From positions 37,802-101,801 of the forward strand of contig DAOUJD010000057.1 of NCBI GenBank assembly GCA_034423115.1: a DNA stretch of 64,000 nucleotides, in the 5' to 3' direction. The notes below the pieces were generated by a model. It was not told the DNA's origin, did no database searches, and was given only the letters and a program-made list of their open reading frames with translations. This DNA comes from Bin87 sp034423115. GTDB lineage: Bacteria; Chloroflexota; Dehalococcoidia; Lucifugimonadales; UBA3495. A program made the translations under genes and the position numbers. Positions 35,515 to 43,604 of the stretch are shown here, piece by piece. Positions within the stretch are counted from its first letter, which is position 1; each line of letters opens with the position of its first letter.

Positions 35515-36477
35515 CTAGACGGTGAGGAGCGCGGCGGCGCCCTGTTCGCGCAACGACTCCCAAGCCGCCCTGGCAGCGTCGATTGGCGCATCGAGTTTGG
35601 CTGCCGCTGTCGTCCGGTAAGACTGGGAGCCGTCGGGGGCTCCGATGAAAGCGTTGAGCCGGAGGCCGCTGGATTCGGGGGTGACGCTGGCGTAAGCGCC
35701 GACGGGCACCTGACAACCGCCGCCCAACTCCTCAAGGAACGATCGCTCTGCGGTTACGGCGGCGGTGGTTTCGGCGTGGTCGATGGCGGACAGCGCTTCG
35801 GCCATCCAGACGTCGTCGGCGCGAATTTCCACGGCCATGGCACCCTGGCCCGGGGGCGGCACGAACTCCTCGGGGGCGAGGTACTGGGTGATCACCTCGG
35901 CGAGGTCCATACGGAGGAGGCCGGCGGCGGCCAGGATGGTGCCGTCACATTCCTCGCCGGCGGCTTTGCGGAGGCGGGTGTCCACGTTGCCGCGGATGGG
36001 GACGATGTTGAGATCAGGCCGCTTCTCGGCGATCTGGGCGGCTCGCCTGGGGCTGCTGGTGCCGATGCGGGCTCCCGCGGGGAGATGTTCCAAGGTAGTC
36101 CCCAGGTGGGAGACGAGAACGTCCCTCGGATCCGCGCGTTGCAGAACAGCCCCGATGGTCATACCGTCGGGCAGCACTGTCGGCATATCTTTCAAGCTGT
36201 GGACAGCCATGTCGATGTCGCCGATCTCGAGGCGACGCTCGATTTCCTTGACGAACACGCCCAGCCCCATGCCGGCCAAAGGTGCGCTCTGGTTGGCGTC
36301 ACCCTGGGTGGTAACGGTGACGACCTCAAACTGGATGTCTGGGTGCGCGTCCCGGAGAGCGGCAAGAGTGAGGTCGGTCTGGATCAGCGCCAACCGACTG
36401 CCGCGGGTACCGACGCGGACAACGGACCGGGCGCGGTTAGCGGCGGCCACGACGTTTTCCGCCCGAAGAGTCTTCAC
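35515..36477 (-). CDS. hemC: Hydroxymethylbilane synthase (porphobilinogen deaminase)
   Basis: Polymerises four porphobilinogens into hydroxymethylbilane. 320 residues with RVGTRGSRLALIQT at the N-terminus, AVHSLKDMPT, IGTSSPRRAAQ, IRGNVDTRL and the dipyrromethane-cofactor Cys255 in LGGGCQVPVG. The GTG at 36477 overlaps hemA by 41 bases; a second in-frame GTG at 36450 would shorten the protein by 9 residues, and neither has a clear Shine-Dalgarno. The overlap implies coupled translation with hemA. Confidence 0.96.
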   Translation of the reverse strand: MKTLRAENVVAAANRARSVVRVGTRGSRLALIQTDLTLAALRDAHPDIQFEVVTVTTQGDANQSAPLAGMGLGVFVKEIERRLEIGDIDMAVHSLKDMPTVLPDGMTIGAVLQRADPRDVLVSHLGTTLEHLPAGARIGTSSPRRAAQIAEKRPDLNIVPIRGNVDTRLRKAAGEECDGTILAAAGLLRMDLAEVITQYLAPEEFVPPPGQGAMAVEIRADDVWMAEALSAIDHAETTAAVTAERSFLEELGGGCQVPVGAYASVTPESSGLRLNAFIGAPDGSQSYRTTAAAKLDAPIDAARAAWESLREQGAAALLTV

Positions 36478-37717
36478 CGAACATGCGGAGGGCGGCCGGG
36501 AATATGGTCGCGCTATCGGCGGATCGCAATTCGGCTGTGGGCTGGTGCAACAGCTTTTTGACCAAGGCGTTGGTCATAGCGTCTAGTCGTGTCGCAAGCT
36601 CGCCGTCCGGGTCGGCCCCCAGCAACTTCAGGGTGCGGGCGATTTCCTGCTTGCGCACGTCGTCGGCGCGCCGTCGCATGGATACAGCCAACTCCATGGT
36701 GTCGGAGGAATTCCACCACTCCACGAAACGATCGACTTCGGCTTCGACGATGCCGGCGGCGCGGCGGATTTCGCCGGCCATGCTGTCGATATTGATCTCG
36801 GCGGCCTGTCCCAAAGAGTCGATATCGAACAACTGCACCCGGTCCAGATCAGCGGCGGCGGGATCGACATCGCGGGGGACGGCGATATCGATGATGAGAA
36901 TGGGTTCGGGGCGGTCGCGTTGGGCCAGAGCCTCTGAAACCATAGCGGCATCAACGACGTAACCGGGGGAGCCAGTGCTGCTGATGACAAGGTCGGCGTC
37001 GCACAATGCCTTGGGCAGGTCTTCAAACGGCATGGCGATTCCGCCGAGGTCTTGGGCGAGTTCCTCGGCGCGCCATTGGGTGCGGTTGGTGACCGTGATC
37101 CGGCGGACGCCGGCGTCGGTCAGCGCGCGGGCGACCATGCGGCCGGCGTCGCCGGCGCCGATTACCAGGGCACGGCGGTCGTCCAGTTGATCGAACATTC
37201 CCCGGGCAAGTTGGACGGCGGCGCGGCTGACGGACCGGGAGTGTTGGCCGATGCTGGTCTCACGATGGACGCGGCGGCCGGCGCGCAAGGCCGAGTGGAA
37301 CACGCGGGTCAGCGGGCTCTTGGTGTGACCGCCCTCGCTGGCCGCGCTGAACGCCGAGCGAACCTGTCCGAGGATCTGACGCTCACCGACGATCATGGAC
37401 TCCAGGCCGCCGGCGACGCGGAACAGGTGGGAGACGCAATCGGTTTCCCAAAGCTGGTACACATGCCGCTCCAGCTCGGGGCCAGGCACGCCGGAATAAC
37501 CGATCATGAAGTCGCCCACGCGGCCCACCAACCCGATGTCGTCGGGATCGTAGACGTAAACCTCGGTGCGATTGCAAGTGGATAGAATGGCGGACTGTGG
37601 CACGTATTCGGATAGCTGCCCGAGGGCGCCGGGCAGTTGATCACGCTCGACGCTGAGCCGTTCGCGGAGGTCCAGCGGCGCGGTGCGGTGATCGAGTCCG
37701 AGGACGAGCAGGCTCAA
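36437..37717 (-). CDS. hemA: Glutamyl-tRNA reductase
   Basis: The first C5-pathway step: reduces glutamyl-tRNA(Glu) to glutamate-1-semialdehyde with NADPH. 426 residues, catalytic Cys48 in STCNRTEVYV, GLESMIVGERQILGQV, the NADP-binding VIGAGDAGRMVARAL, and a C-terminal dimerisation helix. The start is TTG at 37717: it gives the canonical SLLVLGLDHRTAPL N-terminus, has GGAGG about 7 bases upstream, and overlaps the TGA of the preceding gene (TTGA). The inefficient codon may damp entry into the pathway. Confidence 0.97.
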   Translation of the reverse strand: MSLLVLGLDHRTAPLDLRERLSVERDQLPGALGQLSEYVPQSAILSTCNRTEVYVYDPDDIGLVGRVGDFMIGYSGVPGPELERHVYQLWETDCVSHLFRVAGGLESMIVGERQILGQVRSAFSAASEGGHTKSPLTRVFHSALRAGRRVHRETSIGQHSRSVSRAAVQLARGMFDQLDDRRALVIGAGDAGRMVARALTDAGVRRITVTNRTQWRAEELAQDLGGIAMPFEDLPKALCDADLVISSTGSPGYVVDAAMVSEALAQRDRPEPILIIDIAVPRDVDPAAADLDRVQLFDIDSLGQAAEINIDSMAGEIRRAAGIVEAEVDRFVEWWNSSDTMELAVSMRRRADDVRKQEIARTLKLLGADPDGELATRLDAMTNALVKKLLHQPTAELRSADSATIFPAALRMFGEDSSGGKRRGRR

Positions 37718-38433
37718 CTGACCGCCTCCGCCGCCCGCAACGCGGCACGCTTAGCGCAGCCCCCGGCTTTGCACCGGGCGAGGTCGTCGCACATTTCCGG
37801 GATGGTAGGGTCCTGCAACTGGGACAGGATGATATCGACCGCCTGATCCTCACCGCCGGACTGCACCAACTCAAGGAGGTCTTCGGTGATCACACACTGC
37901 CAGCGGGTGGGGTCGATGACGGTGCGTTTTTCCTTAATCACGCGGCGGGCGCGGCCCAAGGCTCCGGCCAAATCGGCCCATTTGAGGGCAGGAGCGTCGG
38001 CCAGGGTTTCGCGGAGCTTTCTGGCCAAGGCAGGGCTGGCGCCGCCGGTGGACACCGCCAAGGTGATGGGGTCGCGGCGCACGATGGACGGGGCAATGAA
38101 CGTGCACTGGTCGGGGTCATCCACCACGTTGAGCAGGACGCCGCGCTCCTCAGCTTCCTCGTAGATCTGGCGATTGACGTGCCAGACGTTGGTGGCGGCT
38201 ACGGCGATGAACGCGCCGTCCAGATCGCCGGCCTGGTACTCCCGCTGTTCGAAAGTGATTTGGCCCCGCTCGGCCGCGCGCATAATGCCGTTGGTGGCCT
38301 CGGGGCTGATCACGGTGATCCTGGCGCCGGCGTCGCGGAGGGCGGCAATTTTGCCCTGGGCGATGGTGCCGCCGCCGAGGATTACGCAGCGCTTGCCGGC
38401 GAGATTGAGGTAGACGGGGTAATACTCAGGCAT
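37714..38433 (-). CDS. Precorrin-2 dehydrogenase / sirohydrochlorin ferrochelatase (CysG N-terminal type)
   Basis: A 239-residue NAD-dependent enzyme converting precorrin-2 to sirohydrochlorin and possibly inserting iron to give siroheme. The N-terminal LAGKRCVILGGGTIAQGKIAAL Rossmann motif, NVVDDPDQCTFIAPSIVRRDP and the AVSTGGASPALARKLRE segment are canonical. It has about 40 extra C-terminal residues, ending in a Cys-containing CDDLARCKAGGCAKR stretch not expected in the family. The ATG at 38433 is 2 bases after the AhbA/B gene; its stop overlaps the hemA start. Confidence 0.93.
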   Translation of the reverse strand: MPEYYPVYLNLAGKRCVILGGGTIAQGKIAALRDAGARITVISPEATNGIMRAAERGQITFEQREYQAGDLDGAFIAVAATNVWHVNRQIYEEAEERGVLLNVVDDPDQCTFIAPSIVRRDPITLAVSTGGASPALARKLRETLADAPALKWADLAGALGRARRVIKEKRTVIDPTRWQCVITEDLLELVQSGGEDQAVDIILSQLQDPTIPEMCDDLARCKAGGCAKRAALRAAEAVS

Positions 38434-38435
38434 GG

Positions 38436-39515
38436 CTACACGAGCGCCTCCGCCAGCGCTTCGGCTTCCTCGGTCGTGTCCCAGAACCGTTCGTAGTCCT
38501 CTACGAAGTAGCGGACGCGGGTCTTCTTGTACTCCCGGGTGCTGTAGAGCAGGAGGTTGTCGGAGATGCCGGTAGCCTTGGCGATATCGCGTCCGATTTC
38601 CTCGCACTCGTCGCGGGTGGGAGCGTGCACCATGGTGAAGTGGCTGTACTCCCAATCGGGGAAGGTGGGACGTTCGTAACAGTGGGTGACCGCGGCGTTC
38701 TCGGCCATGATCATGCCGACTTCTTCGGAGCGTTCGGGCGGAACCTTCCAGACGATCATGGCGTTGGCGCGGAACCCGGAACGCCGGTGGTAGAGGACCG
38801 CGCTGTAACGACGCATGAGCTTGCGTTCCTGGTACTCGGCCAACTGGGCGAAAAATTCCGGGGTGGACAGGCCCAACCGCTTGGCGATGGGGTCGAAGGG
38901 TCGGGACACCAGCGGGAGGTCTTCCTGGGCTTCTCGAATGACCTGCTTGTCCCACTCGGTGATTTCCTGAGCCTGGTTCCAGTCGGATGCGGGCGTGCGG
39001 GACTGCCCGATGCCGTCGGGGTTGTAGTTGTAGGCATCGCTGCGGCGCTTGACCATGTCGAAGTTGACGCCGATCTTAAAGAACCGGATGGTGGGCATGA
39101 TCCGGTATTCGATGGCGCCGGTTTTTTCGGCCATCCACTTGACGGTGGTTTCGAGGTCGCCATCGGGCGGGACGGCGAGGGTGAACCAGAGGTTGTAGTA
39201 GGAACCCTCGCGGGCGTAGTTGTGGCTGACGCCGGGATGGCGATTGATGAATATCGCGCCATCGTGGAGGTCGCCGTCGCCGTAGGCGAAAGCGACCAGC
39301 GTGGTCTTGTAGCCCAAGCGCCGGGTATCGAATATGGCGCTGATCTGGCGCACGACGTTCTGGCGTTTCAGTTCGGCGAGACGGGCCAGCAGGTCATCCT
39401 CGGTGATATCCAGTTCCTGGGCGATGGCCTGGTAGGGCTCCTCGACCACCGGGAAATTGCTCTGGATGATGTTGAGGAGTTTGCGGTCGGTAATGTCCAT
39501 TGATTCGGTAGTCAT
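38436..39515 (-). CDS. Siroheme decarboxylase, AhbA-AhbB fusion (Lrp/AsnC-type fold)
   Basis: A 359-residue tandem of two NirD-like domains: residues 7-165 and 186-340, each starting with an AsnC-type winged helix (DITDRKLLNIIQSNFP; TEWDKQVIREAQEDLP) followed by the effector-like domain. The signature segments GVSHNYAREGSYYNLWF (about 95-111) and AVTHCYERPTFPDWEY (about 275-290) match siroheme decarboxylases (AhbA/AhbB) and haem d1 NirDLGH proteins. It would remove the two acetate carboxyls of siroheme to give 12,18-didecarboxysiroheme. AGGTGA is about 6 bases before the ATG. The AhbC and AhbD radical SAM enzymes needed to finish haem are not in the window. Confidence 0.9.
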   Translation of the reverse strand: MTTESMDITDRKLLNIIQSNFPVVEEPYQAIAQELDITEDDLLARLAELKRQNVVRQISAIFDTRRLGYKTTLVAFAYGDGDLHDGAIFINRHPGVSHNYAREGSYYNLWFTLAVPPDGDLETTVKWMAEKTGAIEYRIMPTIRFFKIGVNFDMVKRRSDAYNYNPDGIGQSRTPASDWNQAQEITEWDKQVIREAQEDLPLVSRPFDPIAKRLGLSTPEFFAQLAEYQERKLMRRYSAVLYHRRSGFRANAMIVWKVPPERSEEVGMIMAENAAVTHCYERPTFPDWEYSHFTMVHAPTRDECEEIGRDIAKATGISDNLLLYSTREYKKTRVRYFVEDYERFWDTTEEAEALAEALV

Positions 39516-39541
39516 CCGTTTTCACCTGGGTTGGTCGTGGT

Positions 39542-40183
39542 TCAAGCCGACTTGGCCGTTTTTTCCTTGATCAGCGTGAGACGAGAGCTATAAGCGTCCA
39601 CCAATCCGAGCAGCACCTGGTCGGAGATTTCTACAACTTGTTGCAGCTGATCCGGTTGGACGGATTCCACGACGGCTTGGCGGAAGAACAAGAACGCCTG
39701 AACGCTGTCGGTGAGCGGCACACCGCGGGCGGCCATTTCCGAACCGTACTCGTGGCCGAGCATGTGGGTCTCGGACAGGGTCTCCCCACGCCGCCGCCTG
39801 CTGGAATTCAACCGGCTCTGCAGCAAGAGGGACAAAAGGCGGCGTCCGAACAGGCGCATGCGGTCGCGGCCCTCGGCCTGAAAGCTCTCCATCCAAGATT
39901 GTCGGGAAAGATCGATCTGGCCCAGCTTGCGCCTGATGCGACGCAGCACAAGGGCCTCTGAATCGTGGCCGTTGGCGTGGGCGGCAGCGGCGCCGTTGGA
40001 ACGCTCGCGCACGAGGGCTTCCACATCCTCGCGTAGGAATCGCCGGTGGCCGCCGGGAGTGCGGTAGACAGGCAAACGACCCCGATCAGCCCATTGCCTC
40101 AAGGTCGCTTCGTTGATGCCAAGGGCCCGGCTGACTGCCCCCAAGGGCATCCAGCGGGGTTCATTTGTAGTTTCGGTGGCCAC
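39542..40183 (-). CDS. MerR/excisionase-type helix-turn-helix regulator heading the tetrapyrrole operon
   Basis: 213 residues. Residues 10-58 form a winged helix of the MerR/BldC excisionase class (LGAVSRALGINEATLRQWADRGRLPVYRTPGGHRRF). The remainder is helical, with a segment near SFQAEGRDRMRLFGRRLL and a C-terminal four-helix-like region that recalls RsbRD/sensor domains. The start is GTG at 40183, with an ATG at 40150 as alternative. It is 26 bases upstream of the siroheme decarboxylase gene and probably controls the operon. No ligand-binding motif (haem CP, B12 histidine) is evident. The region upstream is AT-rich (TATATA at 40201-40206, minus strand). Confidence 0.82.
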   Translation of the reverse strand: MATETTNEPRWMPLGAVSRALGINEATLRQWADRGRLPVYRTPGGHRRFLREDVEALVRERSNGAAAAHANGHDSEALVLRRIRRKLGQIDLSRQSWMESFQAEGRDRMRLFGRRLLSLLLQSRLNSSRRRRGETLSETHMLGHEYGSEMAARGVPLTDSVQAFLFFRQAVVESVQPDQLQQVVEISDQVLLGLVDAYSSRLTLIKEKTAKSA

Positions 40184-40349
40184 TAAAACTTGTAAAAATC
40201 TATATATTCTGCGAATCGCACACGGATTCGTGGGAGAATCCTAACATAGCCTCCGTTCAAAATCAACGGCGATGCGGCGTAAGACTGGACCAGGCAAGAG
40301 GTGCGCAGTCCCCGGCGGGACCACGGTCGTGGCGGGCAAAAGAACGATG

Positions 40350-41132
40350 CTAGGCGTGGAGTCGTTCGTAGGCGGAGAGGCGTTCGATGCCTTGCTCTTC
40401 GTCGTATTCGGGCGCGGCAACCAGTTGGCCGGTCATGGTCTCGGGGGTCTGGAGAGCCATGTAGACCGCCACCTCGGCGATATCGTCGGGCAGCCTCATG
40501 CGTTTGTGGACCTCGTCGTCGTAGTCGTCGTTGGGCCTGGTGAGGTTCCAGCCGGGATCGAGGATGTTGACGGCGATGCCGAAGTCCTTGACTTCGTCGG
40601 CGAGGGATTCGCTGAGCCGTTCCACCGCCGCTTTGGCGGCGCCGTAGGAGGCCTGCCCAGCACGTCCCCGGCGGGCCACGTTTTTCGAGGTCATGTTGAC
40701 GATCACGCCGGAGCGGCGTTCGATCATGTGGGGCAGGACCGCCTTGCAGACCATGAAAGTGGTGGTCAAGTTGGACTCCAAGACCAACCGCCACTCCTCT
40801 TCGGTGATGTCCAGAACGGTGAGCGAATGGGTCAGGTCGTTGGTGAAAAGACGGTAACCGCCGACGTTGTTGACCAGGATGTCAATCTGTCCCAATTTGC
40901 TAACGGTCTCGTGGGCTGCACGGTTAGCGCCCTCGCTGGTTGTGAGTTCAGCGTTGACTGTGTGGGCGCGCCGGTCGAGGGCGCGAATTTCCGATGCCAC
41001 GGCGTCGAGTTCGGCGGGCGTGCGAGCGACGATGGCGACGTCCGCTCCCTCGCGGGCGTAGGCCAGAGCCATGGAGCGGCCCAACCCGCGGGCGCCTCCG
41101 GTTACCAGGGCGACTTTGCCTTCAAGTTGCAT
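40350..41132 (-). CDS. SDR family oxidoreductase
   Basis: A 260-residue classical SDR: TGGARGLG (about 12-19), NNVGG (about 92), NMTSKNVARRGRAGQASYGAAKAAVERL with Tyr/Lys of YxxxK, and a DPGWN motif. The catalytic serine lies in NMTSKN. The C-terminus (EYDEEQGIERLSAYERLHA) lacks the usual DGG ending. It is transcribed alone upstream of the tetrapyrrole operon, 166 bases away. Substrate unknown. Confidence 0.88.
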   Translation of the reverse strand: MQLEGKVALVTGGARGLGRSMALAYAREGADVAIVARTPAELDAVASEIRALDRRAHTVNAELTTSEGANRAAHETVSKLGQIDILVNNVGGYRLFTNDLTHSLTVLDITEEEWRLVLESNLTTTFMVCKAVLPHMIERRSGVIVNMTSKNVARRGRAGQASYGAAKAAVERLSESLADEVKDFGIAVNILDPGWNLTRPNDDYDDEVHKRMRLPDDIAEVAVYMALQTPETMTGQLVAAPEYDEEQGIERLSAYERLHA

Positions 41133-41668
41133 TTTGTGTCACCTTTGCAATGACGGAGAGCGGCACACCGAGCATTGTACCGATCTCGCTGCAGAAAGAG
41201 GGCCATTTGGACAAGCCCGTCCCGGGGAGTCCTGCCCTACGAGTGGTGGATAGTCGGGATGCGCGGATTATATCAGTCACTCTCCGTCGCATGCGACGGA
41301 CTTGGGTTTTGCATCGGTGCATCCGCCACAGGCGGATCTGCGGCCCTCCAGAGGCGGATCTACGACAGTTCAGGTTGTGCGGATGTTGCGGTGGGAATCG
41401 ATGGCCTGGTCGGCCCGATTCAGGAACTCGTCGGCTTTAGCCAGGTGGTCGGAAAGGGTTCCCATGTTGGATGGCGACTCCTCGGGGATGGCAGGGGCGG
41501 GTTTCAAGCCCGTCTCTACGGTGCAGGATGTTGAGGGTGGGTTTCTCTTTTTAGATGGTGGCGTTTCGGGTGGTGGCGTCAGGTTGCGGTTCGGGTTGCG
41601 TGTTCCGCCTGAGGCGGATGAACTCAGCACGGCCAACACTGTTCTTGCTTGCGCAGAAAGATATCGTC
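41133..41668. other. Gene-poor degraded stretch
   Basis: No convincing gene is present. It contains two GGCGGATCTRCG repeats (41332-41344 and 41354-41365), one degenerate GGGGCG-palindrome (41493) and, on the minus strand around 41373-41465, a short open stretch (TLSDHLAKADEFLNRADQAI) that looks protein-like but has no recognisable family. Together with the adjacent transposase and hydantoinase fragments it looks like decaying insertion-prone DNA. Confidence 0.5.
41493..41517. repeat. GGGGCG-palindrome, degenerate copy
   Basis: AGGGGCGGGTTTCAAGCCCGTCTCT, an imperfect relative of the copy at 50050, inside the degraded region. Confidence 0.5.
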
Positions 41669-42022
41669 CTAGACCGAAGCCATGGTGAAATCTACATTTG
41701 CGTGGCGGAGAGGGTTGGCGTGGGTGGCGACAATTAATTCGTCGGCTTTTGCTTGCAGCACGGTTCGGCACCGGCGTTTGACTGCTTCGCGTCGCGGGGT
41801 CAGATCGGTGAAAAAGCCGCCCACCGTTAGGCGCACTGCGTCGCGGGTTCCCTGGCACAAGTTGGCGGTGGCTTCCTGGCACATCCATCCCCAAATCGCC
41901 TCATCAGCGTTGAAGTCCGGACTGTCGCTGGACAAGTTCACCAGGCGCAAGTTCAGGCTGGGCATGGTCAGATAATCTCTAATGGCACCGCCCCGGTGGG
42001 CTGGCGAATTGTCCCAAATCAC
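41669..42022 (-). pseudogene. IS630-type transposase, C-terminal remnant
   Basis: About 117 codons matching the end of an IS630/Tc1-mariner DDE transposase: VIWDNSPAHRGGAIRDYL (second Asp of the DDE triad), then SPDFNADEAIWGWM (third acidic residue region) and a terminal VKRRCRTVLQAKADEL. The catalytic N-terminal half is missing, and the reading frame begins inside the sequence that ends the hydantoinase fragment at 42019-42035. No terminal inverted repeats were recognised. A second diverged copy lies at 45640-46131. Confidence 0.8.
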
Positions 42023-42396
42023 GATAAGCGGTCCTCTTTCAATCCCTCGCGCATCTCCAGCAGGTCGCGGAAACCGTCGGTGGTGACCAGGCCCACCGTG
42101 GCGCCCTTGCGTTCCACCAGCGTGTTGGTGGCCACAGTGGACCCGTGGATCACCAGGTCCGTCTCGCCCAGGAAGCGGTCTAGGGGCAAGCCGTGTGCGT
42201 CGGCAGCGTCCCGCAATCCGTTCATGACGCCGATGGATGGGTCGTCAGGAGTGGATGGAGTTTTGAAGTAGCGGGGCTGTCCCTCGTCGGCGGCCACGAC
42301 GAAGTCGGTGAAGGTGCCTCCGACGTCTATCCCGATTTTGTACAACGGAGGCCTCCCGGTCCGTTGGGTGGAAACGTGTCCTATCGTCAGCATCAT
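42019..42396 (-). pseudogene. Truncated hydantoinase A/oxoprolinase (HyuA), N-terminal fragment
   Basis: About 110 codons of an ASKHA-fold hydantoinase/oxoprolinase ATPase subunit: KIGIDVGGTFTDFVVA (phosphate-1 loop), VIHGSTVATNTLVERKGATVGLVTT and GFRDLLEMREGLKEDR. The full family is about 650-700 residues, so more than 80% is lost. The open frame ends exactly where the IS630 remnant begins, so insertion and deletion probably removed the 3' part. No hyuB gene is nearby. Confidence 0.85.
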
Positions 42397-42438
42397 ACGC
42401 CATGACGGTGACGTTCAATATTAGATGGTCTATCCGTT

Positions 42439-42447
42439 TGCTATACT
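42439..42447 (+). promoter_or_regulatory. Extended -10 promoter upstream of the class IV aminotransferase
   Basis: TGCTATACT at 42439-42447, 27 bases before the ATG at 42474; no well-spaced -35 is seen. Confidence 0.5.
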
Positions 42448-42473
42448 CTCGCGAACGGAGAAGGAGGCGGATC

Positions 42474-43379
42474 ATGGCGGATTACACTGCATATTTCAAC
42501 GGCGAGTGGATACCCTTCAGCGAGGTCAAGATCGATCCAATGGACCGGGGCTTCCTGGTGGGAGACGTAATCTTCGACGTGGCCCGTACTTTCAACGGCA
42601 AGAGCTTTCGCATGGAGCAGCACATCGACCGGCTCTACCGTTCGCTGAAGTACGTCCGCATCGATCCCGGACTCTCTCCCCGGGAAATGTACGACATCAG
42701 CGAGGAAGCGATCGCCCGCAACGAGCGCCTGCGAGAAGGGGCGGGGGACTTCACCATAACCCAGTTCATCACCCGTGGTCCGGGAAGTTGGTCCCGCGAC
42801 GCCGGGCCTCCCACGGTATGCGTTAAGATCTCGGCGGCCGCGTTCGGACGCTACGCAAAGCTGTACAACGACGGGGCACACGGGGTAATCACCCGTACCC
42901 GGAGCTACCCGGTCGATTCCCTCGACCCCAAGGTCAAGCATTACAGCCGCATGAACTTCAACCTGGCCGACCTGGAGGCAGCTGACGTGGACCCGGAGGG
43001 CTGGCCCATCCTCACGGACTCCGAAGGCAACCTGACCGAAGGAACGGGCTATAACGTTTTCCTGGTGACTGACGGTGTGATCCGCACACCGGGAGACCGA
43101 AACATCCTCCAGGGCATCTCCCGGGGGATGGTGTTCGACCTGGCGGAGCAGCTTGAGATTCCGCTGGTGGAAGAAGACCTCCAACCCTATGACATGTACA
43201 CCGCCGACGAAGCGTTCTTCTCCAGCACCACCCCTTGCGTGCTGCCGGTAACCGTCGTGGATAGGCGGGAGATCGGAGACGGACGGCCCGGGCCGATAGT
43301 TCAGCAACTCCTGTCCGCATGGAGCGAGACCGTCGGATTGGACATCGTTGACCAGATGGCCCGGTTCGACCAGGCCTAG
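42474..43379 (+). CDS. Class IV aminotransferase (branched-chain-aminotransferase-like)
   Basis: A 301-residue fold type IV PLP enzyme. MDRGFLVGDVIFDVARTFNGK near the N-terminus, the PLP lysine in LDPKVKHYSRMNFNLA (about 158), LTEGTGYNVFLV and a C-terminal FFSSTTPCVLPV are typical of branched-chain or D-amino-acid aminotransferases and aminodeoxychorismate lyases. AAGGAGG lies 8 bases before the ATG at 42474. It is a single gene between a truncated hydantoinase and a GMC oxidoreductase. The donor/acceptor pair cannot be assigned. Confidence 0.88.
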   Translation: MADYTAYFNGEWIPFSEVKIDPMDRGFLVGDVIFDVARTFNGKSFRMEQHIDRLYRSLKYVRIDPGLSPREMYDISEEAIARNERLREGAGDFTITQFITRGPGSWSRDAGPPTVCVKISAAAFGRYAKLYNDGAHGVITRTRSYPVDSLDPKVKHYSRMNFNLADLEAADVDPEGWPILTDSEGNLTEGTGYNVFLVTDGVIRTPGDRNILQGISRGMVFDLAEQLEIPLVEEDLQPYDMYTADEAFFSSTTPCVLPVTVVDRREIGDGRPGPIVQQLLSAWSETVGLDIVDQMARFDQA

Positions 43380-43384
43380 GGGCC

Positions 43385-43510
43385 TTACGGCAGGTACTTG
43401 TCCTCCAGTTCGCGGATGCCGTCGCCGCCGAGGATTACGGACAGGGGCAAGGCGGGGTTGAACTCACGCGTACCCAGTTTGTCGTCGCGAGGCACGTAGC
43501 GACGTGTAGA
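43385..43510 (-). pseudogene. Orphan C-terminal protein fragment
   Basis: Reading the minus strand gives a protein-like tail (RRYVPRDDKLGTREFNPALP, then ILGGDGIRELEDKYLP and TAA) with no start codon or upstream domain in frame. Codon use looks coding. It is probably the last ~40 codons of a gene whose front was deleted. The family is not recognised. Confidence 0.5.
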
Positions 43511-43604
43511 TCCCGTGCCAGTGGCTAAATCGGCTAAACCATCGAGATTGCCACGCTGGGCTCACCATGACAGTTTGGGCGAAACCGGGTACGCATGAGG
43601 GTAG

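Noticed and set aside
40183..40794. Minus-strand open frame of about 200 codons overlapping the SDR.
   Set aside because: Arg/Pro/His-rich shadow of the real SDR frame at 40350-41132, with no family resemblance.
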